DNA from: Phaffia rhodozyma | Taxonomy: Eukaryota > Basidiomycota > Tremellomycetes > Cystofilobasidiales > Mrakiaceae | DNA length: 64,000 nt | Assembly (NCBI GenBank): GCA_014706385.1 | Contig: JACGZH010000002.1 | Location: forward strand, 124,001 to 188,000 | Direction of reading: 5' to 3' | Translations under genes and position numbers: made by a program | Notes under the pieces: generated by a model | What the model saw: only the letters and a program-made list of their open reading frames with translations | What the model was told of the DNA's origin: nothing | Databases searched by the model: none | Part shown: positions 12,817 to 24,519 of the stretch, piece by piece | Layout of the letters: each line of letters starts with the position of its first letter | How positions within the stretch are numbered: the first letter of the stretch is position 1

Positions 12817-14543
12817 TCATAAATTATCATCGAAAGGTAGATATCCGTCACAATTTTCACTCTGACAGAAGCACGGCAGCCTACCTGCTCCTTCTCCAAC
12901 TTTCCGTCCTGTTACTCCTTTCCTGTCAGCATCCAGATGTTCCAATTTCTCCCTTCTTATTTCAGATTTGTGATCAGCCACCGCGGTAGCAGAAGAGATA
13001 ACATTCGAGGAAGAAGCGGAGAGAGACGCGCCGTCTCCGTAATCCCAGCATAGCTCCTCACCAACACTTATCCTTCGATTTGCAAAGAATCCTATGCGTG
13101 GAGTCATCGTCGCTTCCGACGTCGTCTTTGTTGAACCTGTTGATGCGTTTGTCTCTGGCATCACCGTCGGAGTCACCGACAGGGAACCGGTTCGTCTAAA
13201 GCTTTGGAATCTAGGGCTGGGAGGCTGAAATGTTGGGAGAGGTATGATGTTTGGGGAGTGAGAGTGATTAAAGAATCGACTTTGTTCCAGGAAGGAACAT
13301 TGGGGAGAGAAAATAGTGTGAGTTATCTGCATATAGCAAGAGGAAGATCGTTGTGCAAAGAGTGAAACAAAATGATTACTCACCCAATTCCACCTATAGA
13401 GCCAGCATCTATGTAGACGTCGTTGACTCCTAATCTCAAACAGAATATATAGTTCATCTCTCCATTCATGCATGTATTCTCATCTTCTGAACTTTCCTCA
13501 GTCCTCTTACAAGGATGATCAACAGCAACGTTGGTTCTGGAAGACCGAGCGAGCCACCGGTTCCGCGCAGACGAAGACGTGATGAGTTCACCTGCGTAGG
13601 TGCATATGAATGCACCTTTAGGGATCGGATGTGTTGTGAATATACCAAAAGATGAGACGGGGGATGAACGGAGTTCAAGGCTTGATTGGATGTGATGTAC
13701 GCGTGAAGGAGAGCGCAATAGGTTTCAGCGACGAGCTCACGACAATGGTGAACATGAAGAAAGGGAAAAGACGACGAGAGAAGATTTACAAGGGAAAGAT
13801 CGGTGTCTTGGATATTTGATTTTTGCACAACGTGTTTCCATCCGATTTAGGGTGACATAACGGTCCACATTCCACCAGAGGTAAGTGAGCTGGATGAGGT
13901 AGGTGAAGGATTGGGGTTGGTGTCGAGCCGTCAAAGCTTATGAACTGGCCTAGATTGGGAAACAGAAGAAGGGAGGGACATCAGCTTCGAGGCAAATGAT
14001 ATATGAACATGAACAGCAGCTTTGAAGTGGCATGTTCACCCTGGGATTCAGTGTCAAAAAGCAATCAACTACCTCAGATTTCGAAATGCAGAGTGATGAA
14101 TGAGATAGAGGCAGCCAACGACGTACAAAGTTTCCTATACATTGGCAGTCGTCGGTGTTTCCAGACGAGGCTGATATAGTGAGATCACAGCATGGGCTTG
14201 ACGAGCACGAGCAGCCGTAAATGTTTTCTTCCAGCCCGTCATCATCATCATCATCATCATCATCATCACTACTGCATTCTTGATCTGATTGCCCGTTCAG
14301 TTTCAGTCCTGGATTCTGTGCGTCATAAAGCGATGAAGTATACTCCTCGGTTATGTACAGATCTGGTACGAACTGGTTTTAGTCTCAGGGTCAATCATTT
14401 ACATGCCATGGAGAGGATAATCTGTTAGCAAATACCATTTTCCAACTTGAGAACAACTCTGTCTGCTGATGTTCTGATAGATTAATTCTGATTGGAAGTG
14501 AATCCTTGTTGTCTGGGAGACGTAACGGAAGGGATGTTGACAT
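12817..14543 (-). CDS. SET-domain histone lysine methyltransferase, Suv39/Clr4-like
   Basis: Predicted nuclear histone methyltransferase, by family likely acting on H3K9. Candidate start at 14543 with exons 14543-14436 and 14372-14127. After a 9-Asp run these code the first pre-SET Cys cluster (NIYGCSCSSSPCCD, then DDCQCIGNF). A later exon (about 13947-13790) gives PLVECGPLCHPKSDG and LCKNQ, the second Cys cluster. The SET domain follows from 13680: GIFTTHPIPKGAFICTYAGE, then YIDAGSIGGIG joined to RFFNHSHSPNI from 13279, then FFANRRISVGEELCWDYGD. The post-SET motif is CFCQSENC. The catalytic-fold NHxCxPN motif reads NHSHSPN. A possible extra small exon between 14126 and 13948 is unresolved. 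No chromodomain is visible. It shares a 108-bp divergent promoter region with SLP1. Confidence 0.8.
14236..14270. repeat. (CAT)n / (ATG)n trinucleotide run in the SET gene
   Basis: A trinucleotide run that, on the minus strand in the SET-gene frame, codes about nine consecutive Asp residues just before the pre-SET cysteines. It is a likely site of length polymorphism. Confidence 0.8.
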
Positions 14544-14651
14544 GATGGTCGACTTTATGAGTTAGCTGGGTCAGTCGTTGAAATCAAAAGATGAAGAAAA
14601 GATCAACAAGGTTCTTGGTTCACTCGATTCTTCTCATCGACAACATCTCCG
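14544..14651. promoter_or_regulatory. 108-bp shared divergent promoter, SET gene / SLP1
   Basis: Inferred from geometry only: the candidate SET-gene start (14543, minus) and the SLP1 start (14652, plus) lie 108 bp apart, so both 5' UTRs and promoters must share or overlap this gap. No binding site was identified. Confidence 0.45.
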
Positions 14652-17600
14652 ATGAGACTCATAGTCCATGCTCTCGCTCTCTATTCCTTCACCAGTCAGG
14701 TTTACTCAGCGACCTTTTCATCTTCCTTAATATCCTCATCTTCAGACGTTGCTGCTTCTTCACTATTCACTGCGGTGGATCCGTTTCGAGCTCTCGGATC
14801 TGACCGGTTCCAATGCGAATCTTGCGGCTACAGAATCGAAGCTCACTCTGCCGGATGCAAGGATGTTTGTTTTGACGATGATCCTGAGGACGAGGGGGAG
14901 ATAAGGGAAGAGGCAAACTCAAAAGATTGGCTAGAAAACGACACGGACGAGCAAGCGATATCTCTCGACCAGCAGGTAGATGGCGAGAGCCCACCATCAT
15001 CGTCACCGATCTCATCTTCATCGACCACTTCGCTCAGCACCTCGTCTTTTTCGACTGACAAACCCCGGCAGACATCTTGGTCAGAGGCTACCTCATCTTC
15101 ACTCAATCTTACTCCCTCGATAGCACCTACGAAAATAAATTCGAGCTCGCTCCCGGTGTCTTCTTCAACAGCAACCTTGTCTGCAGAAAGAACCGCACTT
15201 GGTGTCCAGTTGCTTTCATTCGAGGAGTGGAAATCTCTCCAATTATCGAAACAGGCCAACCGACATTCCATCACCCATCCTCCTTCTCCATCAGCTTCCC
15301 TCCCGCCATTGAATGATTCTCGGCTGCTTCAGACCCAAAATGCATCAGATTCTCTCCACAGGGAGTATACATCATCCAGTGCACCACACGTGTTGTCTAC
15401 TGGCCTGCCTTACAGCTCAGTTTTACCAACTGCTTCCTCGTTGGATGCACATAATTCAAGGATTCCAGTGACACCCACGTCATTATCGTCATCAAATACA
15501 TCAGCAGTAACGAGCCCTGTTCACCCAGCGGCATCTTCAGATTCCTTCAAAGACATATCACACACAACTAAATCCATTTCAGAAGCTCCGTCGCCTTCAG
15601 TTTCCATCCGAGCACCATCCAGGAGATTCAATTATGCATCCTTGGACTGTTCCGCCCGGGTTCAGTATGTATCATTCTTACATGACTTTATCTTTATAAT
15701 TTTCCAAACATCGTACTTGAAGGTTCTTTGGATAACGATCTGACCTTCATCTGATGAACAGTTACTCATCTCCACAGACCCGATCACCTGCTGCACTTCT
15801 TCACAAATCTAAAGACAGATACATGTTGACACCCTGTCAGGCATCCTCCTATTATGTCGTCATCGAACTTTGTGACGAGATTAGAATCGATACTCTCGAG
15901 ATCGGGAACTTTGAATTCTTTTCTAGTGTTGTAAAAGATATCCAAATCAGAGCAGGGGAGTCTGAAGGAAACGGTAGGGAGGATGCACAGGGGGATATAT
16001 GGAAAGATTTAGGAACCGTTCGGTTGGCTAACATTCGGGGGATGCAGGTTCGTGTTTCATTCTTTGATCTACTTAAATATAATCGCTAAATTCATAGAAC
16101 ACTTGTTATGGTCAAACCACAAACATTCTGTGGGAAGAGTAGTCTTTCAAGTTCGATCCACCTACATCATTTCATCGATACATACGACTGGATTTCCTCT
16201 CCCATTACGGAACAGAATACTACTGTCCGGTGTCTTTACTTCGAGTTTACGGGATGAACCAAATGGAGGCATATCGATACGAAGTCCATATGCAAGAGAA
16301 GGAACAAGAGCTTCTCGCCAGATGGAATAAAGAGGACGAAGAAGGACATGAAGTAGAGGCCGCGCCGGTCATAGAACACTACGCATTTCCTCCAGAGCCT
16401 GTCGGTATATTTATTCCCAAAATTGGATCACATTTAAAAGAAGGAAGCGGAGGAAAAGGAATGGAACATTTGAAGCCTACCAGCACGAGTTTAGGAGACT
16501 CGACTAGGAGGGTAGAGGTGGTAGAAGAGACGCTGAAAGAGGAGAAAATCAGTGGGCTGAAGGCTAGATTTGGAACCGGGAAAAAGAAAAAACCGCAAAC
16601 ATCGCCAAAAAGTGCAGCCGAGGCCGAACAATCAACTCTAAAGGTGGTGTCGACTGTTCTGCCAGGCTCAGTTCAAGCCTCCCATAAACAAGCTGTGCCG
16701 GTCGTTTCTCATACTTCTTCTGCCCAGACAGTAGCCTCTGCATCGATACCTTCGCTAGCCAACTCTCCTCTTGCATCAACCATCAGCCTTTCCCCTTCCT
16801 CTGGCTCATCAACTATCTCTACCGTTAATCATTCTCATGCCCATCAACAACCTGCGTATCCCTCTCAATCCTCTCCTCCGCGTTCTTCTTCTAAACCTCC
16901 TTCATCCCAATCAGCAGTCCACCATGCTCCTCCCTCTCCCTCTGATTCTGGTGAATCTATCTATGCATTCATCATCAGAAGATTGACGGCTCTGGAAGAC
17001 AATACATCTCTCGCCACATGGTATGTCGACGATCAAGTCAGAATCCTAAGGGAGGCCTGGCACGGTCTAGAGGGACGCTGGGAAACGTGGAAGGCCAGTT
17101 TCGATAGCAAAGAGAGGGAGAGATGGGCGGGTGGCTTAGAAGGACTGGTATGTTGAATCTCTTTCGTGAAGACCTAGATTAAGTTGCTCATTGTCTAACG
17201 CTGTGTCATTAATTTTCATAAAATCTAGAGAAGCCAACAAGAAAAGATGTTGAAATCCACCTTGAGAGATTGGGATCGTCAACGCAGAGACTTCGATCGA
17301 GACAAAACTGATTTGAATCGTCGGCTGCAAGCCTTGGAGACTGAAGTCCGCCTACACCGCAAACTCCTAACCGCTTCTATTGTCCTTATGGTATGTGCCA
17401 AATTCATCTAGCTATGTAAATTTCAATCTCCTGTTCGGACTCCAACTCAAAAATAAAGCATTTCGATCAATTTTAGATAATCATTCTTGCTTGCTTCTTC
17501 GCTGTACAAATTGGGTCGGCTGAGGTTATGCCTGCAATTGATCTTGTGTCCAAGACTTCAGGAAGGAGCAAAGAGCGAAATCGGAGAGGCAAAAGCGAAG

Positions 17601-18411
17601 ATTTCGATCACAAATATCGAAGAGCGAGTATGTTACTCTTTATATTTTCAAGACATAATTATCCTGTATACGTTCCATTCCTGCTGTCTAAATTCTCTTT
17701 CTTATCTGCCTTCCGCTAGCCTCGCCAATCTTTCGCTCGAATTCCATCAAAAGACCAACTTCACCATCCCCTGAAGATTCTTCCTTGGATCCAACCCCTC
17801 GGCCGTCTTCTCCCACTTACCTATACCCAAATCCTCGTCCTCGTCAAAAAAATTCGACTTACACACCGACTCGTAGACCTCTATCTTTCGCTTCTCCTAC
17901 CTCCTCTCTCCTTCTTCCACCTCTAAATCATCCTGTCAACTCTGTTTCACCAATCGAAACTCATGCTCGTAATTCGGTGAATAGTAATACGTCCCGCTTG
18001 AGAAATACTTTACACCCTTCTGGGAGCGCCAATTCCCACTATGGGTTCCGCAAAGCGGCCAGGCAAGCCCATCTTCATACTATGACAGGTGGTGAAAAAA
18101 GTGGTCGAGCAGGAAAGTTCGATCGACCCTCATCGCCCGCCACGAGAATCAGAAAAACCAATGACCAAGAACTGACCCCGAGGAGGGTTGGGTCTCCTGC
18201 GTTGATCGTAGAAGATCTTCAAGACACAGGCGTTCAAACACCAGAATTCTACTCATCAACACCCTCTTTGGTGGTCGGTGTTGATGGACAAAGCCTGGTT
18301 GAAGATCGTTGGACCCCTGTATCTACAGATGACGAAACTGAGGAATTAGACGGACCTATTCCTCAAGAAACTCATCAAACACCACCGAGAAGTTTATCGG
18401 TCCCTAGATGA
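14652..18411 (+). CDS. SLP1: SUN-domain ER membrane protein, Slp1/SUCO family
   Basis: Six exons (14652-15664, 15762-16047, 16143-17147, 17229-17390, 17477-17627, 17720-18411) give about 1102 aa. An N-terminal signal peptide is seen (MRLIVHALALYSFTSQVYSA). A Cys-containing segment (FQCESCGYRIEAHSAGCKDVC) and a long Ser/Thr-rich stretch follow. The SUN-like domain starts at NYASLDCSARV and continues LLHKSKDRYMLTPCQASSYY, VVIELCDEIRIDTLEIGNFE, RYIRLDFLSHYGTEYYCPVS and LLRVYGMNQMEAYRYEV. A basic coiled coil then leads to a transmembrane helix near IVLMIIILACFFAVQIG, with a Ser/Pro-rich tail after it. The layout matches fungal Slp1 proteins, which help fold or stabilise ER membrane proteins together with Emp65. 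Lumenal/cytosolic topology is inferred. Confidence 0.88.
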
Positions 18412-18798
18412 AAATCACCACTCTGAAGATCTTCTTTGTTTGGTTCGCTCAATATATTTTCATGAATATAAATGAAAGCTGTACGATGTCTTCACGTTGA
18501 CAACTACAGGCCTTGTGGTCTCTGAATAGAGACAAGACGGAATTCTATAAGTTAGCGGGAGGATTTGCCAAACAAAGCAACTGATGACGTGAATACATCA
18601 ACAAGACTTGTCTGAACAGAACCCCGTTCGACAGACATGCTGGATCTTTGCTTTCTTGGGACATCTTATAAACGCAATATTCATTCGATTGATACTACCC
18701 TCTCGCCTTTTCAAACCCAAACTGAAACGCGGCAACTTTCCGAAGCTCCCGCATTCCCATAGCTTGCTTCTCAGCTGCTCATCTTCAAACCAGTCGAC
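18412..18798. other. convergent 3' intergenic region
   Basis: Lies between the stop codons of SLP1 and the dipeptidase gene. No gene, repeat or RNA structure is recognised. Confidence 0.5.
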
Positions 18799-20830
18799 TT
18801 AGAGGTCATCTCGCTTGAGATATCGGCCCATGGAGGCGCCCACATGTTCCTCCTCCATTTGCCTTTTAACACTCTCGACTTCTCTGAGAATTCTGAGGGT
18901 GTTGCCACCAGCGAGCGCCTCGAGCTCTTCGTCTTTCCAGCCTCGTCGAATGAGAATGGCAAATAGCTTAGGATAGTCGGCCACGCTTTCAAGATTTTTG
19001 GGCACGATCTCTGGAAGAAAACATGCAAAGGAAAGAAAAAAGCCAAAGTTAGATAGGTTCTTGATAGAATACCCTATATTCCTTGAAATGGACAAAAGAC
19101 GTACCGATTCCGTCGAAGTCGGAGCCAAGACCAACATGTTTCCATCCGATGACAGATCTGATATGTTCAATATGATCCGCAACGACCTCGGCAGTAGCTG
19201 GCTGTCCCTTATTGACAACTGGAAACTCAACCGGGTACTTTATCAGCGTTTCGTACATATATTGATGTGTGGAAATAGAGACCGTCTATGATACGTACTG
19301 AAGTAGGGGGCAAAGTTAACATGGACTACTCCGTCCACCAATCCTTTGCCGTATCCAATCTTACGAAGAATACTGAGGATAAATGTTGATAGAGGAAAAG
19401 TCTGACATTTCAGCCTGATGATTACGGAGACGATCAGTGTTTATGTGAAGCGAATGAGTGCAACTTACGCATCAGGAACATTTCGTTGAATGTCGACAAA
19501 CTTTCTAGATGAACTGTGGGACCATATCACAGGTGCTCGAGCTGCATATGCATGAAGTAGATTAACGAGTTGATCCACATGGTTTGTGTACAAGCAGCGA
19601 AAATGACTGACTTAGATCCAAAGCTTGCTCAGCGGTTTGGTCACTCACGTGGCTCAAATCGACAATCACTCCTAATCGATTCATTTCTACAATCAACTCT
19701 CTACCCAACTCAGAGAGGCCGCCGTGAACAGGAGTAGGCTGATCAAATATTCCTGCAGAATCGGCAAATGCGTTGTTGCAGCTGTGGGTGAGTGTCATAT
19801 ACTTGACTCCCAGCTCGGCATACATTCGACTACGACAAAAGAAAGCAGCCCTTGTGAGCTACAACCTTTCTGCACACAAAGCAGGTAGAGTATCCAGAAG
19901 CTGCGTACAGTACAGCGAGGGAGTTTCCGAGTTGATGAGCTCCCTCAATTCCCAAGAAACTGGCAATCTTGCCGTTCTTTCGAGCGTTAATTAAATCATC
20001 GGCCGATTTAGCTAGCTCGAATGTAGTGTTGTATTTGGCAATGAGTACTTTCGAAACGTCAATTTGTTCAAGGGTATCTATCATGAAAGGAGAGATACAG
20101 ATCAGTCAAAGCAGTGGGATCGTATAATAATAACTGATGATTATCATATTGGATGCACCTACCTCGGACAGAGTTAGTAGGATCCAGGAACTGGCCTTTG
20201 CCCAACAGAGGCTCCTCTGGGCAGTCGGTGTAACAACTGTCGTTTTTATCGCATGGATTCATACATCCTTGTTCAGTACCGCGTGTTCATATTCTCTCGG
20301 TCGGGTTTAACCCACGACTGTGGAGAGGTGATTAAGGAAAACAATAGAAACGAACCTCCAAAAGAAACCACCGACGTGACCCTTTCTTAGTCTCTTGATA
20401 TCAACATGACCTCCCATCTTCTTGTCGAGGTGGACTTCTGAGACATTGTTGGAATAAGTCGTTCGGACGTATTCTGGCAAATCAATATGTCCATCGATGA
20501 TTGGGGTCTTCGTTCTATAGTTGTGGAAATCAGAGCGCATTTACATTCATCAATACAGCAATTCTGAAGGGCCAGAATAGAAAACAGGAAAACTTACCGA
20601 GAAAGGAGCCAATGAGCTCTCTCGAGAGGATCACTTGGCCCTTCATCTTTCCAGAAAGGTGGAGATGCTTTGCCAGTTAAGATCAATGTGATTGCCGCGG
20701 CAAAGAGGAGGATGAAAGCGACGACGAGGACGTAAATCGAAGCCCGAGTGATTCTTCGAGGGGATGGAGCAGCGGCACCTCGTGCCGGTGGAAGAAGTGG
20801 CTCAGTATCAGGTTGAGCTCTGGATGTCAT
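18799..20830 (-). CDS. membrane dipeptidase, peptidase family M19
   Basis: Zinc metallopeptidase hydrolysing dipeptides; a fungal relative of renal dipeptidase. The N-terminus is cytosolic and Pro-rich. It is followed by one strong membrane segment (residues about 30-51, SIYVLVVAFILLFAAAITLI), so a type II anchor is predicted rather than a cleaved signal. Zinc-site motifs appear in order. HxD is in PIIDGHIDLPEY, Glu in FLGIEGAHQLGNS, His in KYMTLTHSCNNAF, and His in VIVDLSHVSD. A further block is VIWSHSSSRKFVDIQRNVPD. The C-terminal blocks are GLGSDFDGI and LAGGNTLRILREVESV, the typical M19 end. It is split by many short introns, for example 20526-20597. It diverges from the Sld7-like gene across 234 bp. 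Confidence 0.9.
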
Positions 20831-21064
20831 GGTTTGATTAAAGGATAGTGATAGCTAGGAATAAAGGAAGAAGAGATGGCCAGAGAGTGGTGAAAGTCGA
20901 TTCGACGAATACGTGATGACGTAACGCGCACGTGTATGTGGCGCTCGAATTGCTATGGGAGTTCAAGTAATTTCTACTAACGTCAAGATCAGAACACATA
21001 CAAGCATATCTATCGGATTCAGCAGTTCCTTGGTTTTACAGCATACACAACTTGCTTAGGGGTC

Positions 21065-24000
21065 ATGGCGCGCACAAACATCTGGCAAGGTTCTCTGAGA
21101 ACACCCTCGAAGCCTCTGGATGGTAGGTAGCCTTACATTCCTGATCATCTAGTTATCCCGACCATGTGTGCTGAACTTTCTACCCCGACTCCAGGTATAT
21201 GTATCACCTCTCTTTCCTCTGGAGAATCCGTTGCTCTTCCCTCGCCTCCACCTACCTCCTCAAGCTCGACATACTTAGACGCTCAAACATCCCTCATCAC
21301 CTCACGAAGTTCCATACAATTCAAGCATCATGCACATCCATCTTCAGCCGAAACATCTTCCCCGCCGGTACAAAGAACACAAATTCGGAAAATCAAACTC
21401 AATCTTACCGCTGGCCGACCAGCGGCACCCAAAGTTGCGGCTATAAAATCATGGATAGATCGTTTGAAGAACGAAGCCTCTGAAGGTGAATTCGTGGTGA
21501 GAGAAGGTCCTGATTCGGTTGTGAAATTAGCAGATCTCGACTCTGGGGTGTTGATTCATTCAGTGGAAGAGGACCTTCGTTCTGGTTACAAGATGTTGGT
21601 CATTCTCTTTCGTCTATCTCCGTTGATGTCGATTGGTTGACACATTGCCCCACTTCTGCTTTGGCACAACACTCCACTCTTCCTGTTCAAATTAGACGCG
21701 CAACGCACTCCACCCAGCCTTCTGGATTACTTTACTTCCACGCAGCCCTGATCCCGGAACCCAAAGCCGCGTCACTTTCGCTCGACACTCAAGGTCGAAC
21801 TCTTCACGGTCTCTTGATTGACTTTGTGCCCTTCGATCCAGATCATGATGTTCCTCACCTCACCCTCTTGATATATGGCATCAAATCCACTCCGCTTGCG
21901 TTGAATTCCGAGACAGAGCGTAAAAAATCCAAGAAGCCGTCGTTGAGCATCTTCGCCGTCCCTTTTCCTGTGTCTACTACTCCTCTTTCCCCTCCACCAT
22001 CTGCAGCATCGATCGAGTCAGCAATTTCAAGCAGCGCTCCTAGCACTCCTTGTTTATTGTCGGCTTCATATAGCCAGATGTCAGCCCCTGGTTCAACTCC
22101 ATCTTGTCGGCTTCGACCCCGAGGAACGTTCTCTCCTCGTCATCCTCGTCTCTCAAATGTCGCTATTGCATCATCAATTCTGTCTAGCTCAAGGGAACCC
22201 TCTCCTATACCGATAGTCAGTCCGGCGCAGCTTCCTCGGCCCTCGAAAACAGAGGCCGAATCAACTGATGTCCCCGTGGTAGCTACCAGCAAGACCGTCT
22301 CACAACCGACACCTTCAACATCCGTCCCCAGCTCTACCACATCCCCCACACAGTCCTGTTATACTTCCTCTCTTGATGGGCAAAAGACTGTCAACATTGC
22401 GAAGAACACGTCTTTTCCAACATCGAAATTCACATTCACTGCTCCGTCGGCGATCCCTGCTAAAGTGTCATCTGACAGATCAGTCGCTCCATCGACTACG
22501 ATCAAACGGATCGTATTGAAGAAGTCTAGCTTGTACTTGACTTCAAAGCCAAACATCGAGACAGCGCAGGCCCAAGGTGACATCGAGCAGAAGAACATAC
22601 TCCCGTCCAGTGATTCGAGTGAATCATCGTCATCGTCACCATCATCAGATTCAGACTCAGATGCGGACGAGGAGAAGAAAGGGGGAAGTCAGGAAGAAAA
22701 CACGAGCGCCAGAAAGAGTAGAGAGGAAAGAGATTTGAAAGCAGAGAGAGTTGAAGAAAAGGGAAGGAGAGAAAGGCTGGTAGGAAATAATCAAGGGAAA
22801 TCAACGGATTGGATACATCAAAACACACAAAGCGTTCAATCAGATCTTTCGCCGCTCAAATATTCCTCGAAGAGCCCTTCTACAGTAGCGCCTCCTCTCC
22901 CACGTCGCTCCTCAAATTCTAAAACTCAAGTCGAGCTATCTAGACATATCCTTCCTCTACGTAAACCAACAAGTATAACGACGAATACCCGACCGGCCTA
23001 TGTAAACACCCGGCCGAACATCCGAACTCAGCTGAAAACTCAGTCCACTCGCCCTCCTCCTCCCCCAGACGTTGGGTTTTCCCATCCGTTTTCTTCAGAT
23101 GGAGAGGTGGGTGAAGGACCTATCAAACCTATCAAATCCGAGTTGTTCAAAGACAAAGTCTCAAGAGGCGATGTATTGATCGAACAGGATTCAGAAGATG
23201 TCATCACGAGTCCAGCAAGGGGCATTGAAGGGATGAGGGTTATGAAAAGAAAAAGGATGATGCATGAGAAGCCGATCAAGGAGCGATCAAAACGACTTCG
23301 AAGAGTGAGAGAAGGAGAGGAAAACCAAGATGGTAAATCATTAACATCCGACGAAACTACTTCAAGAAGAAGACAAGCATCTAGAGAAACACTCCAAGCA
23401 GGTTACGCCGCACTCAACAAACTTGTTTGTTCAATGTCTTTCTCTTGGGGTTATCCGCTGCGTGGTCCTCACTGACATGCCCTTCTTTTCTATAAATCCT
23501 CTCTCTTTGCCGTCAACGATGTACTCTCATTCAGCTTCTTCGAAAACTAGTCGATGAGGCCCTTCAAGCCGCAGCTTTCCCTCGTACTCATCCTGAATTT
23601 CACACTATCTGGGCATGGATTGTTCGAGGATGTGCTTTCTCTCTTGTACGTATTCTGTCTGCAATCGTCTCCTACATCGAACAAGCATTGATAGTTTCTA
23701 TTTTTTCACTCATCTGACTCAAAGAGAGAAACATTTTCTACTCAAGAATTGGAAGAAACTGATCTGATGGAGCCCATCCAGATACATGTTCAGTCATATC
23801 TTCCCTCTTCGTTTCGCTGCTCACGATCCTCATCACCGCTCTACACCGACGTCGCGTCACCGCTGCCTTGCGATAGCTCCATGCTCTCACAAATAGAGAG
23901 CGAGAGGTTGATGGAAAACAAGGCAGAAGATGAGAGGTGGATGCAAGAAGGAGGATTAATGGCACTTGCTGAGATTTGGGTAGCTGCTGGAGAAACCCGA

Positions 24001-24519
24001 GAGCAGAAAGATCGGCCAGTGGTCTCTGCGCTGGCGGTTGGCCGAAAGGGAGAGCGGGGCGATGACAGCTCGGATCTGAGCGATGAAGATTCATCGTCGG
24101 ATTCCTCATCGGTTCTTTCCCCATGGTCTTCTTGTCCGGCTTTGTGTTCGACGAGTTCGTCAAACAGTGATCCTGCCGCCAATCCTGCTTCGTCGTCATT
24201 ACCAGATTCGGAATCTACCTCCAGGGATTCAACACTCCGAAAGCGCTATCCCACATTCAATCCAATCAGAACCCATATCCCGACCCTTCTCACGCCTCAT
24301 CGTGCTGTTGTTTCTTCCCGAACCCGGCTGTCTAAACCTACATCTCACGTCGATCCAGCGTCAACATTAGACCCGAGACCAGACTCAAATACAGCGATCC
24401 ATCGGGAATTGAAAAACTCGCATGCTAATCCTGCGTCGGACATAGATAGACGCACGCCGCAACAGGCGGTGATAGACGTAGTGGATGAGGAGGAGACAGA
24501 GGATGAAACGTGGTTCTGA
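21065..24519 (+). CDS. large disordered protein with Sld7-like C-terminal block (tentative)
   Basis: Five exons (21065-21122, 21195-21594, 21696-23424, 23535-23645, 23725-24519) close in phase to about 1030 aa. The N-terminal ~250 aa contains ordered patches (IRKIKLNLTAGRPAAPKVAA, GLLYFHAALIPEPKAASLSL, LHGLLIDFVPFDP). The middle is Ser/Pro/Lys-rich and disordered. A conserved-looking helical block follows: GYAALNKLLRKLVDEALQAA, then HPEFHTIWAWIVRGCAFSLR. That block resembles the C-terminal domain of the replication-initiation protein Sld7 (a partner of Sld3), which has an His-Pro-x-[FY]-x-x-[IV] and [FA]xLR layout. This is memory-based resemblance, not a search. The tail is acidic and Ser-rich, ending DEEETEDETWF. 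If it is Sld7, it is much longer than the yeast protein. Confidence 0.6.
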
